A stretch of 64,000 nt of DNA from positions 1,443,501 through 1,507,500 of the forward strand of contig SMSO01000034.1 of the NCBI GenBank assembly GCA_004764695.1. The letters run 5' to 3'. Both the position numbers and the translations under genes were made by a program. This stretch comes from Schizochytrium sp. TIO01 (lineage: Eukaryota > Sar > Bigyra > Thraustochytrida > Thraustochytriidae). Under the pieces are notes generated by a model that made no database searches, had not been told where the DNA came from, and worked only from the letters and a program-made list of their open reading frames with translations. Shown here in pieces: positions 1-9,665 of this stretch (positions within the stretch are counted from its first letter, which is position 1; each line of letters opens with the position of its first letter).

Positions 1-1583
1 AACATAGTTTTTAAGGTATTCGTATAGAACCCCTAGCTTGCTTAATTGATAATTATTTATTTTAGTGCTAAAATTGTTGTCTTGGTATTTATACCATTGA
101 TGAAAACGATTGTTTTTTTTTTAATTCAAGAAAAATAAAATTGGAAAATCATCGGGGAGCCGACTGGCTAACCACTAGGAGTTATATAATGTATGGTAAA
201 AGGATATATCGTGCACGGTATGGAATGCAAGTGGACTTGGAACAGCACGAGTCGGAGGTGACCTAAGGGTAAATGGTGTGTACCAGGTTTAGTATCCTCG
301 CGTGCATTTTAGGTGATGGAGTAGAGACGATAATAGGATGGATAGGTTTACGATTATAGATATGGTGCTTTAGGAGAGAATGGGTGTAGAATGCTATCCT
401 GGGAAAGGGGACGGTAGGAACAGGCTTTGATATTTTGGTGTAATTAGGTCTGGCAGGAGCAGAGGTGGAGAATGTATCATTTGGATTAAGAGGAGTGTAT
501 TAATGTATAGCATCCTTGCTTGGGCCACGTAGAGTTGAAATATAGGTGTTGACATAAACTTAAGGTCACCACACGACATTGTAGAATGATCACGCCCGTG
601 TTTTCTTCAACGAACAGTACTAATCCTTTTTGGAGGTCCGATGAATCATGCCCCCCCCCACCATTCAGTTGCAAACTTGTTAGCTTGTACGTTCGCAATC
701 TAGCTAGTTCAGATTTAGCTGGAACGTGCTCGCCATTAACGACGATCGTCGCACTTAGAATTGTATAGTCAATGAGTTTTCTAAAACGATGGCCATGCTT
801 AGATTGATATTCTCGAGGACTAAGACAAGAATTAACGCAGATGAATGGAGCAGGGATAAATCTCGCTCTATCATGCTGTAGCAGTCTGACGCTTCACCTA
901 AATTAGTAGCTCCTTGATTGAGGTTCAGATTGTCCAGTCGATCCTAAAGATGTGAGTTAGTTTCACTATGATGTCCCATATTCTTTGAAAAAATAGAAAG
1001 ACAAGACAAATCCAGAAACAGAATAATTGGGGTATCAACCCTATCCTCCGATCGTCAAACGAAACCCAAGCGCTTGAATATGTGAAGTGCGCTTATTTCC
1101 ATAAGAAAAGAAGAAGATGATGACGAGGATGTCAATGACAATGACCATGATATTTGACAACTACCGTGGGATTACTACTTCTTTTTAATTTAATAAACAG
1201 AAAAGAAAGTGGGAAAAAAAGAAAGTATAGGTACCATGGCACATCTCGATCAAAAATCTAAAGGAACTCTGTCTTGACGCCAACAATTCTATACTCGCGG
1301 ATTGTAGATCATATTAGTTTGTGTTTCGGCAAGCCCAAGCTCAACAAGTTGCTCACGTTACAGAACCATATAACAATCACCTAAAGGGATTGATCCAACC
1401 TAGGTATCCACTAGGAGCTATATAGCTGTTATTAGTAGTCTTGAAGGCGATTAAAGAATGGAGAACACCTCTTTGCAAAGCTTCAACGCACCCCAAGTTT
1501 AAATCATTTGTCGTGCGTAAAGCTATCTTCTCCAAGCCTTGACTTTATTATATTTCAAGCAAACCCGTAACAATCGCCAGGTG
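1..1583. other. intergenic, no gene recognised
   Basis: AT-rich DNA with only short reading frames (60-70 codons) that lack protein-like composition. A GA-rich patch near 1105-1150 and a C run near 650-660 are low-complexity sequence. The last part should hold the promoter and 5' UTR of the PNP-oxidase-like gene that follows, but no clear motif was seen. Confidence 0.6.
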
Positions 1584-2309
1584 ATGCGAGCTAAGATGCA
1601 GGACGGTACGCTCCTGGCGTGGAGTGAGAGGATTCACTCGAGCATCGCGAAGTCCCGCAAAGTATTTGGCGGCAACTTTGTCCAACTAGCCACGGTCAAC
1701 TCTGCAGGAGCTCCTTCATGTCGCACAATTGTTTTCCGTGGTTTCTTTAAAGGACAGAATGAGCGAAATGCAATGCGTTTCATTACGAATGCGCACGCGG
1801 AGAAAGTCCATCAAGCAAAGTCAAACAACAAAGGGGAGCTAGTTTGGTGGTTTTCTGAATCCAGGGAGCAATATCGCATTTCGGGCGAGCTTGAAACCGT
1901 TGGACCCGAAGCCGTGGATGATAAGCTCTGTGATCTTAGGAGACGCCAGTGGCGCGAGCTGTCGGACAAGGCACGGGAGCAATTCTTTTGGCCCAAACCA
2001 CGAACTCCTTTGCCAGAATCTGTAGAAAACTTCGAGGAGCTCGCTCCTGAACCAGGTATCCCCATAGGTGGTCGCGAGGCTGATGGCGAAGGTGAAATTC
2101 TACCCCCACCTGATACTTTTGTTGTACTTCTGCTCTGGCCGACATATGTCAAGTATCTAGATCTTAAACTCAACTATGCTCAAGAAGACGAACTTGTATC
2201 AAACAAATCAGAAGATGAAATCAAAGCAAAACGAACCCCAGGCACATCGTCACGGCTGGTTTCCGAGGGGGAGAACTGTTCTTGGCAAATGACTCGTGTG
2301 AGTCCATAA
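1584..2309 (+). CDS. pyridoxamine 5'-phosphate oxidase-like flavoprotein (Alr4036 type)
   Basis: A 241-residue protein of the split-barrel FMN-binding superfamily, most like the eukaryotic/cyanobacterial Alr4036 branch of PNP-oxidase-like proteins. The N-terminal third has the typical 'FVQLATV...G.PSCRTIVFRGF' strand pair that lines the flavin site. It is followed by a segment on side-chain discrimination ('WWFSESREQYRISGELE') and an arginine-rich helix ('RRRQWRELSDKAREQFFWP'). The protein ends with the family's terminal 'W...RVSP' element, so it looks full length. The frame is open a little further upstream but has no ATG there; the ATG at 1584 is the first, with another at 1596. The substrate cannot be read from sequence: family members bind FMN, and true pyridoxal-phosphate synthesis is not assured. 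No introns are needed. Confidence 0.85.
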   Translation: MRAKMQDGTLLAWSERIHSSIAKSRKVFGGNFVQLATVNSAGAPSCRTIVFRGFFKGQNERNAMRFITNAHAEKVHQAKSNNKGELVWWFSESREQYRISGELETVGPEAVDDKLCDLRRRQWRELSDKAREQFFWPKPRTPLPESVENFEELAPEPGIPIGGREADGEGEILPPPDTFVVLLLWPTYVKYLDLKLNYAQEDELVSNKSEDEIKAKRTPGTSSRLVSEGENCSWQMTRVSP

Positions 2310-2674
2310 TATCAGTGATAGGCTTAATCCATTGATAGTCACATTCATGTGACTGAGTTCAGTTGCTCTATCTGTTTTTATTTTTTCAGGCATTTCAACT
2401 ATTGATCAGTCCAAACCATAAATCTTGGATGAGCGACCTTGGCGTGAAGTTACGTTACATTTTTAACGAGAGTGGTTTCTGGTATAAAAAGATTAGGACA
2501 TAGCTTAACTAGAGCTCACGCTCTTTGCAATTAAATATCAAGCAATTATGAAATTAGTCGACACAGAAAAGAAAAAAATGCGCCAGATGCCCTTCAAAAA
2601 AAAGTCAGAGAATCATTATCAGCCCTGTATTAAAAGTATTTTGTACACGGGGATATACATAATCTAGCATAAAA

Positions 2675-3685
2675 TTATCTTCCCTCAACCACTTCTATGA
2701 ATGTTGCGACATGTTTGCTCAACATGAGTGCCATCTGGAGGTCAGCTTCAGTAAAATGCCCTTCATGTTCTTCAGGATTCTTGTTAATTATCTGAATGGC
2801 GCCAATAACCTTCTCTTCTGAAGTTTTGATGGGCATAACAATACAGGACCGAGTTCGGAAGCCTGTCTTTTTATCCACATCAGGATTAAATCGTTCATCT
2901 TGGTATGCATCAGCAACTTCAACAGGTTCGCCGTGCTGCACAGCCCACCCAACTAAACCCTGGTTACCTCGTACGCGAATCTCATCCTTTTCACCCGTTG
3001 CCACCTTGCTCCAAAGCTCGCCTGTTTCTCCATCTACAAGCCAGAGGGTCGCGCGCTCTGCATGAACAAGTTTGTGGCCATCATTCATAACGCTCTGAAA
3101 GATACTTGTCAGCTCATTGGCCCTTTTCATACGCTCTGCAGCTGTGGTATCCTTGAAAAGCAAAATAGACATGCCAAGTAAGCACCCGGTGAGCACGCCA
3201 AGGCAGCTACCGAGGGTCCTCGCCATACGGCACGGTTTCATGTCAAGTTGCATCTCACTCAAGTGATGCCGTGGAAGATCAAGCTTAGCCACAGCAGCGT
3301 CAACAATGTTACTAAAGAAAACACCCGAGAAGTCGCTGACGCATTGACCACATGCTGCTGCTGTGAGAGATGATAGGCCAAACGTAACACCAAGCGAAAG
3401 ATCGATCATCTCCCCGACATTAAGCATGATAACGTTATCTGCAAAGCCAAAAGCCACCATTGGCACAGATGCGTGAAAGGCAACCAGCATCAATTGTCTC
3501 TGCGTTGGTGTTCCCATTGCTGATTCTGAAGCTTCTGAAGATAGCATGCGTCTTACTCCTGAAGTACTCTTACGACACACTGCATCGTTCGACTTCCAAA
3601 GACCTGGAAGTCGCCTCGAAGCAGAGAGTCGCAACGAAGTTTGCTTCGTAAGCACAGCGGTCCTTGGGCGTAGACCCAAAATCAT
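2675..3685 (-). CDS. TMEM65-domain protein fused to a C-terminal GAF domain, probably mitochondrial
   Basis: From the first ATG (3685) this encodes 336 residues. Residues 1-65 are rich in Arg, Ser and Leu with almost no acid, as in a mitochondrial presequence ending near 'RRMLSSEAS'. Residues about 70-190 match the TMEM65 family: hydrophobic helices around 'VPMVAFGFADNVIMLNVGE', 'GLSSLTAAACGQCVSDFSG' and 'GSCLGVLTGCLLGMSILLF'. Residues about 205-330 form a GAF domain with the typical 'LVGWAVQHGEPVEVADAY...RFNPDVD' core, and an N-K...F...D pattern near 'INKNPEEHEGHF' that resembles the NKFDE-type motif of cyclic-nucleotide GAF domains. TMEM65 in animals is an inner mitochondrial membrane protein linked to sodium/calcium exchange. 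The minus-strand frame stays open upstream to about 3880 (coiled-coil-like sequence ending at an AG acceptor-like site), so an extra 5' exon is possible. Ligand and topology are inferred. Confidence 0.8.
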   Translation of the reverse strand: MILGLRPRTAVLTKQTSLRLSASRRLPGLWKSNDAVCRKSTSGVRRMLSSEASESAMGTPTQRQLMLVAFHASVPMVAFGFADNVIMLNVGEMIDLSLGVTFGLSSLTAAACGQCVSDFSGVFFSNIVDAAVAKLDLPRHHLSEMQLDMKPCRMARTLGSCLGVLTGCLLGMSILLFKDTTAAERMKRANELTSIFQSVMNDGHKLVHAERATLWLVDGETGELWSKVATGEKDEIRVRGNQGLVGWAVQHGEPVEVADAYQDERFNPDVDKKTGFRTRSCIVMPIKTSEEKVIGAIQIINKNPEEHEGHFTEADLQMALMLSKHVATFIEVVEGR

Positions 3686-3880
3686 CTTCCGAACAGTATT
3701 TGCAGGTATCAACACTCCTGGTCTCGCGTTGTCTCGCCGAAGGATGTCTTGAAGCAATGCCTGGAGCTCCTTGATGTGCTTTCGTAACTGTTTGTATTTC
3801 CCTCGTTGCTGACTATTATTTTCTTTAAAGTGCCCTGGGTGGTAGGATACTATAGCATGAACAATAGTACCGAAAGAATC

Positions 3881-4547
3881 ATCCTATATTGGAAGAAGTA
3901 AGAGATTCCGTTGAGGCAACAAAAGAAATGGATCCAAATGGATACTGCTTTTGTTGTGTCTTGTGTGAGGATGTTGTGTTACCTGCTGAAAGCTATCTCA
4001 TCCTTCTCAGGTTTGCAGTAAAATTGAAGAAAAAAGCTGCTAGTAAAGCAATCGACGGCGAGCTGCTACGGTTTCCTAAATTGTGATTAGATTTTGCAAG
4101 TTTTAGAAAAAGAAGAAAGAAGAAGGATGTTCATTAGGCTAGTCTTTGACTAAACTGACAAGACAATTTTGAAGTCCACAGGAGTAGAATGATCAAGAAA
4201 CTGTGCGTTGGTTTGTCTCAACCATGGTGCTGATGTGACTATGGTTTCGGAAAGTAAATATGAGTATCGGAGAATAATGAAGAGATGACTACCACTTAGT
4301 TTCATTGCGAGAGAAATGAGCATGACTTAGTCATTGTTTCTTTGGTTTGTTTATAACTCTGTCTGCTCATCCACTTTCATTGCAAATTTGGAGGTCAAAC
4401 AACTTGAAGGCGCACGCTTTCTGAAATAACAGAAGGAGAAGGTAGGTAGGTAGGTGGTAGTGTTATATGTCAAATGATGTAATTCTAAATGAGTGAAGGT
4501 ATTACTTTCGATGTACAATACAATAAGACACTTTTCTTAGGAGAATG
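3881..4547. other. intergenic; possible upstream exon of the TMEM65-GAF gene
   Basis: On the minus strand an AG acceptor-like site lies just above 3880, and there is an open segment with a GTAACA donor-like end around 3990-4060. The simplest join of the two breaks the frame, so no exon is called. The plus-strand frame here has no ATG near its start. A short GGTA-type microsatellite lies at 4441-4454. Nothing else was recognised. Confidence 0.35.
4441..4454. repeat. (GGTA)n microsatellite
   Basis: Three to four copies of the GGTA/TAGG tetranucleotide between two convergent or tail-to-tail gene ends. The same motif recurs at several other intergenic places in this window. Confidence 0.8.
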
Positions 4548-6446
4548 TCACTGGCAAGCATCGGGGCTCGACACTTTGATCTTGGCATCATCATCCGTTC
4601 GCCAAGGAAATAGCCCATCGCACTTCTCTACTATCACTGCTGCGTTAGGGTCTACATAATTACGATATTTCATCTTCTTTTGAACAGACTTTTTGAACGG
4701 GAAGCAGAGATTCGAATCATAAAATGGAACTACTGAAGTCTTGTGTTCCCTGATGCGAAGTCTGATCTTAAGAAGAGTTTCATCACTAATTGTTGTACTA
4801 AGATCATACAGTTCAGATGGGTCATTTGTCACATCAAAAAGACAAAACGAGCTCCAACATGATGGATAGCCTATACGTTTTACTTCTGCGAGAAATGTAG
4901 CATTATACTGGGGGTCTGTTGATAAGAGTTCATCTGGAATGACGATACGATCGCCCAAGTCGCCGACGTCTGGAATATACTTGGTTTGTGCCATGTAACC
5001 ACCGGCGCTTTCGATCTTTCCAGGATAGCCTCGAATATATTTCAAAATGCGGTCGTTATCTTCATCGTACCACAAGAATGCATAGCGTGCAGCCTCGGCA
5101 AAAAGCTGCACAGGCAGCTCTGTTCGAGGGGAGCTTCCATTACTAAGAATAGCTTGCCATTGATCTACACCGTCTTCACCCAAGGCAGTGTTGTTGCGAT
5201 CAAGCCCAATGATAGATAGAAGTGTAGCTGGCACATCAACGCCTGAGAAAAGCCCATTATAAGAGCCCCCTCGGCGGCTCACTGGAATAATATTAGTGCT
5301 ATTCGAATAAAAGTAACCTAGCGTACGGACACCACCTTCCCATGAAGTAAACTTGCCACCTCGCAAAGGGAAGTTCCGCCCAGCACGGATTCGGTGATTC
5401 TCAGAGGTACCACAGTATTGTGGATTGACTTCTTCATCGTGCCCACCATTATCTGAGATGAATATAAAAATGGTATCTTCCCACATGCCTTTAAATTGAA
5501 GGGCATTCACAACCTGTGCGATTGCTTTATCAAGTGCACTCACCATACCTGCGTATTGTAAGCGTAGGGTTGTCAAGCATGTCAGGTTTCCTAAAGACTC
5601 GGACATGTTCACATTTAGATCTTGCATTGATGTTGGGCTTTCAATTGGGGCATGTGGAGAGGCCCATGATAAAAACAGGAATAATGGACGGCTAGTGTCA
5701 TGGTTTCGGATGATGCGTTCAGCCTCATCAGCAAAAAACCAATCAGAGTATTCTACATTTGCTAAGACTGATTCACTCACAGCTCTAATTTCACCACCAC
5801 GAGTACTGTTCACTACGGCAGGTACTGTAGTGCACTGGGTGGCCTTTTCATTTGCACAAACTACCGCATCAGACTTCATAGCCTTTTTCCCAAGCTTACA
5901 CATGCAAACCTCCCTTAGTAAAGCTCCAGGTTGCATATGGTTTGTACCTCCAGTATAGTAACCAAGAAAAGAGTCAAAGCCTCTTTCGACAGGAACAAAC
6001 TTTCGTTCGTAATAACCAAGGTGCCACTTGCCAATAGCATGAGTTGAATAGTTCGCGTCAGAGAGGATCGAAGGGAGTAAGGTCATACTTGTCTGAAGTC
6101 CACATGGAAGCTTGTCAGGTGGTGCGAAGTTCAAGTCTGTTTGCTGGCCGTATTTATGCGGGTAAATTCCTGACAGTAGTAAGGATCGCGACGGTGAGCA
6201 GAAACGAGCCATGTAAAGGCGATCAAACCGAATACCATCGTTTGCAAGTTTATCAATTGTTGGAGAGTATACCTTGCCATCATTTTGATAGCCCACGTCC
6301 CAATATCCAAGATCATCAGCTAGCGAAAGGACAATGTTGTACTTTTTAGCAATACCACCGATGATGACTGAGCTCCAAACACAGGCCAAAAGAAGTATTT
6401 GAGCTACTGGGCAGCTCCAACGTGCTAACCTAACTGGGGCTCCCAT
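4548..6446 (-). CDS. secreted arylsulfatase, formylglycine (Cys) type
   Basis: A 632-residue sulfatase, single exon. The N-terminus has a basic start and a hydrophobic stretch (about residues 15-31), consistent with a signal peptide. The first catalytic strand carries the metal-binding pair D44-D45 in 'SLADDLGYWDVGY'. The active-site signature is 'CSPSRS' with C83, the residue that the formylglycine-generating enzyme would oxidise. 'AIGKWHLGYY' (K140, H142) and 'ISDNGG' (D332, N333) supply the remaining sulfate and calcium contacts. 'FPLRGGKFTSWEGGVRTLGYF' matches the arylsulfatase B/I/J branch. The length fits the family. Likely role: hydrolysis of sulfate esters on polysaccharides or glycosaminoglycans outside the cell or in lysosome-like vacuoles; the substrate is unknown. 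All catalytic residues that could be checked are present. Confidence 0.92.
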   Translation of the reverse strand: MGAPVRLARWSCPVAQILLLACVWSSVIIGGIAKKYNIVLSLADDLGYWDVGYQNDGKVYSPTIDKLANDGIRFDRLYMARFCSPSRSLLLSGIYPHKYGQQTDLNFAPPDKLPCGLQTSMTLLPSILSDANYSTHAIGKWHLGYYERKFVPVERGFDSFLGYYTGGTNHMQPGALLREVCMCKLGKKAMKSDAVVCANEKATQCTTVPAVVNSTRGGEIRAVSESVLANVEYSDWFFADEAERIIRNHDTSRPLFLFLSWASPHAPIESPTSMQDLNVNMSESLGNLTCLTTLRLQYAGMVSALDKAIAQVVNALQFKGMWEDTIFIFISDNGGHDEEVNPQYCGTSENHRIRAGRNFPLRGGKFTSWEGGVRTLGYFYSNSTNIIPVSRRGGSYNGLFSGVDVPATLLSIIGLDRNNTALGEDGVDQWQAILSNGSSPRTELPVQLFAEAARYAFLWYDEDNDRILKYIRGYPGKIESAGGYMAQTKYIPDVGDLGDRIVIPDELLSTDPQYNATFLAEVKRIGYPSCWSSFCLFDVTNDPSELYDLSTTISDETLLKIRLRIREHKTSVVPFYDSNLCFPFKKSVQKKMKYRNYVDPNAAVIVEKCDGLFPWRTDDDAKIKVSSPDACQ

Positions 6447-7360
6447 TTTATGCCAACGTCAATTTTCTTTACGCTATGCAAAAAACAGCTCTTTAAAGCG
6501 CAGAGCTCTCGTCTCTCGGATGTCCTGGGGTTAAGGTTGTGTAGAGCTCTAGCACAGTTGAAGTTGTTGACCGCGCTTTGACACTCCTGAATCAGCTCAG
6601 GCTACACTGCGTGCAGGCGAGAGCTTTGTTCACCTGACAAAGCTGTATTAGACCTGCGCCCTCAATAGCATGCGTGCAGGTCTTCCCCCAAAGCTATGAA
6701 TACGATTTGATTTAGTTCTGTAGAGCTTTTGACGCGTCCCTCGCTGCCGCAATCGCCGAGCTGTGCAAGTGCTGCGTTTCTTTTTAAAACTGAAAAGGAA
6801 TTATAAAAGACACAAAGTAATGATTTTGTAGTAAAGGTTGAAAGTGCTTCCCCTTTTATAGTAAGGTTTTGATTTTAAATCACATTTTTTATTACACATG
6901 GTTTACGTTCAGAATCGCACGCGCACTTTTGTGCCTATGTCAGAGTTGCCTCTGCGAGGGACGTGACAGTGTCTTTGCTGGGATTTTTATTTCGTAAGGC
7001 AAGCAACTAGTCAACATCGTCGTTGGAAGTAAGGCGTGTCAAAGAAGCGGCAACTTTAGACTGGGAAGGCATGTTAAGCTGGTTAAGCTCTCGTTGGAAA
7101 CTCGTGAGTGAAAATCACGGACATGGGTTTGGAAGGCCCCAAGACCCAATGCTCTGCCTCTGTAGCGCTAAATAATTATTGGACTATTCCCTAGATTGTT
7201 TTAATGTAATTTTTAAAGTGTTATCCGGAATAGGCTTCAAGTTGTTTCTCTAAACGAATCATTCCACTAGATTAAGTAGGTGCAGATTATCAACCTGGCT
7301 GGTCGCTTCCAAAGGCTACCTACTGGCTTATAATGAAACCGTCATGTTTGAGGAGGTGCT

Positions 7361-7489
7361 ATGCAGCGTCTCACGAGTAAAGTTCGCCGTTTCTTTGTCA
7401 AGTTGACTCGCCATGCTCACAAACACAGCTACCGTCGCTCGCCTCATTTCTCATTATTGGAATGCATTGACGACTTGAAGTGTCCTTAA
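7361..7489 (+). CDS. possible 42-residue basic small protein
   Basis: An ATG-initiated 42-codon frame in otherwise featureless DNA. The predicted peptide is rich in Arg, Lys and His in its first half, with a possible amphipathic helix ('LTSKVRRFFVKLTRH'), and ends 'DDLKCP'. It has no recognised family and could be chance; only the charge pattern and ATG-to-TAA integrity support it. Confidence 0.12.
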   Translation: MQRLTSKVRRFFVKLTRHAHKHSYRRSPHFSLLECIDDLKCP

Positions 7490-9649
7490 GCACCCCGAGA
7501 AACCATAGTACCAAGAGGATCGAATTTCTTGAGCTTTACTCTCAGTTCAAGATGATTAAGTAGTTACTGGACACATTATTTTTTTAAATAACTTTTCTTT
7601 TCAAATCAAACGTGAGCTAGAAGATAGTCGGCCACTCTTCACACTCTTATCTAAGAGAGTTCTGCGTTCCAAACTACAATACTTTGAGATTGCTAAAGAC
7701 GTCAATTTTATGGGCAGTACCTAGCCTATATTCAAGTGGTCTTCAAGTTGTTTACCACGGAGAAAAGACAAGCCTCGACGAAATACTATGTGAATGATTT
7801 GAAGTTGAATAGTTGCATCCATCCATTTAAAGTTCAGGGCAGCGTTTGCAAAAGTGCAGGGGAACGGAGGGAACTAGAAAAGAATAGAACGACAACTTGT
7901 TTCAACTTTTCACATTCATAGCAGGTGGGTAACAATTGTATGTATTTTGTGGGATTAAAAAACAAAGAGACAATTGATTTACCTTACGAGTTGACAAAGA
8001 TCTCACAAAATCTAACACTCGAGTCTCTTGGCAAATTGTTTCCATCTAGGCCTAGATTTTTGTTGTTGTTGGGGGGTTACCATCTTTAAAATTACATTTA
8101 CATAACAAACATAGCAAGTGGTGTTGTTTTATTTAGAAACCTTTATATAAAAGCATTTTAAATGTCTGGACAGCCTTTTAAAAACAATGTTTAACTTTAA
8201 TCTTAGTCAAGAAATGCAACAAGTAAGAGTGGAATTTAAATCTTTGAGTATCGTGCTTCAGTACTCCTTACACTGCTTAAGTCGGCCAGAAAGCTTTATT
8301 TTAGTGGCAAGCTCTACCGCTAGACGTGTAGCCCAAACAATATTTCCGCACTTGTATCTGCCAGAAATATTAAAAAAAAATAGCACAAAGGTATTCAGAC
8401 TACGTTCTGTTATGGCTTAAATTTTTTACCCAAATGAAAAGATTTTGACTCATAAAAGTGAGGCTATTTTCTCCTAAATGTACTACGTTTCGTTATCAGC
8501 ACTACTTTAGTGCGTTCTATGGAACATTCTGCACTTGGTGTAGTTTTTACCCAAAAGAAGAATAAGAATCAAATGAGGGAGGGAACGACCTCGAGTACAA
8601 CAAACTTGTGCTCTTCTTGACGCAGTCGAGATTCCCTTCTTCTACTATGCTAGACCAAATTGAACATTTTTGACTGAGCTACAAAGTTACCGCTCCGTTC
8701 TATCATCGTCTAAGGAAGACCCTTGTAGGAGAATATAGGATCGCATGCCTCGATGCTCTAGTGCTTCCACAAGAACGAAGGTTTCAGGCTATTCTACCCA
8801 TGATTCAAATTGGCACAGACTGTGATTGATTGGTGGGTAGCAATTTTCAGAGTGCTCGTGCTGGTTGGCGCTGGTATAGATTGATGGTTATCAGGTCCTG
8901 CTCCTGAGAATTAGTTAGTCTAAAATAAATAGCCTTGATGCGAGAATATCAAATCAGCTAACACCCGTTTTTCTGTAGGAACTAAGTACGAAAAGCTCTG
9001 TCTTCCATTCGACGAACATGGTGTTGTATAAAAGTGCCAGTGGCTCTTCTATTGTGGGTCGACCTGCGACTTATTGATTGTTGTCTTAAATGAGCAACCA
9101 ATCTGATGCTCTATGAGACTTCGAGAGATATTGATCATAGAAAACTGCAAGATAAATACAAAACAGCGTTGATTGTGTATCAAGAACTTCAAACAGCTAT
9201 GTCTAAAGTGGTAAGGTAAGGTTCACCAGTATTGCAGGTAAGGCAATAAACATTTAGCAGTCTCTTTAGCTTAGCACATTTCACAAACTCTTCATCAGCT
9301 TTAGTTCTTTGAAAAAAGTATAGGCGCTTTTATTTGATTCACCAATGTTATTCACAGGCAAGCGAATGAACTTATCTTTGGTATTTGCTGGTGATTGGCG
9401 CAGGTATTTTTGGACACAAGGAGGTCTTAGACGCATGGACGCCAAGGTATTACTTATCTAGTCTAGGTGCTATTGCCAAGAAACATTCCCATTCGTCAAG
9501 GCAGAAATGAAATTCTTTTCATAGGAAAATTATCATTCGATCATTGCTTAAGCAGGCTAGGCAGGTTAGTCTCTAAACGTACTTGAATTTGTTGCATCAG
9601 CACAGCATGGTATACTATACTACTAACCCCATAGATATATATATAAAGA

Positions 9650-9665
9650 TAGTAGGTAGGTAGGT
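9650..9665. repeat. (TAGG)n microsatellite
   Basis: Four near-perfect TAGG units directly after an AT dinucleotide run (about 9634-9646). Confidence 0.8.

Noticed and set aside
1811-2173. 120-codon minus-strand frame
   Set aside because: Antisense to the PNP-oxidase-like gene, and no recognisable domain.
3889-4086. 65-codon plus-strand frame
   Set aside because: Begins with TTG rather than ATG and overlaps a region more likely to be the 5' part of the TMEM65-GAF gene.
7031-7150. Possible tRNA-like fold
   Set aside because: No A-box/B-box pair or plausible acceptor stem could be found.
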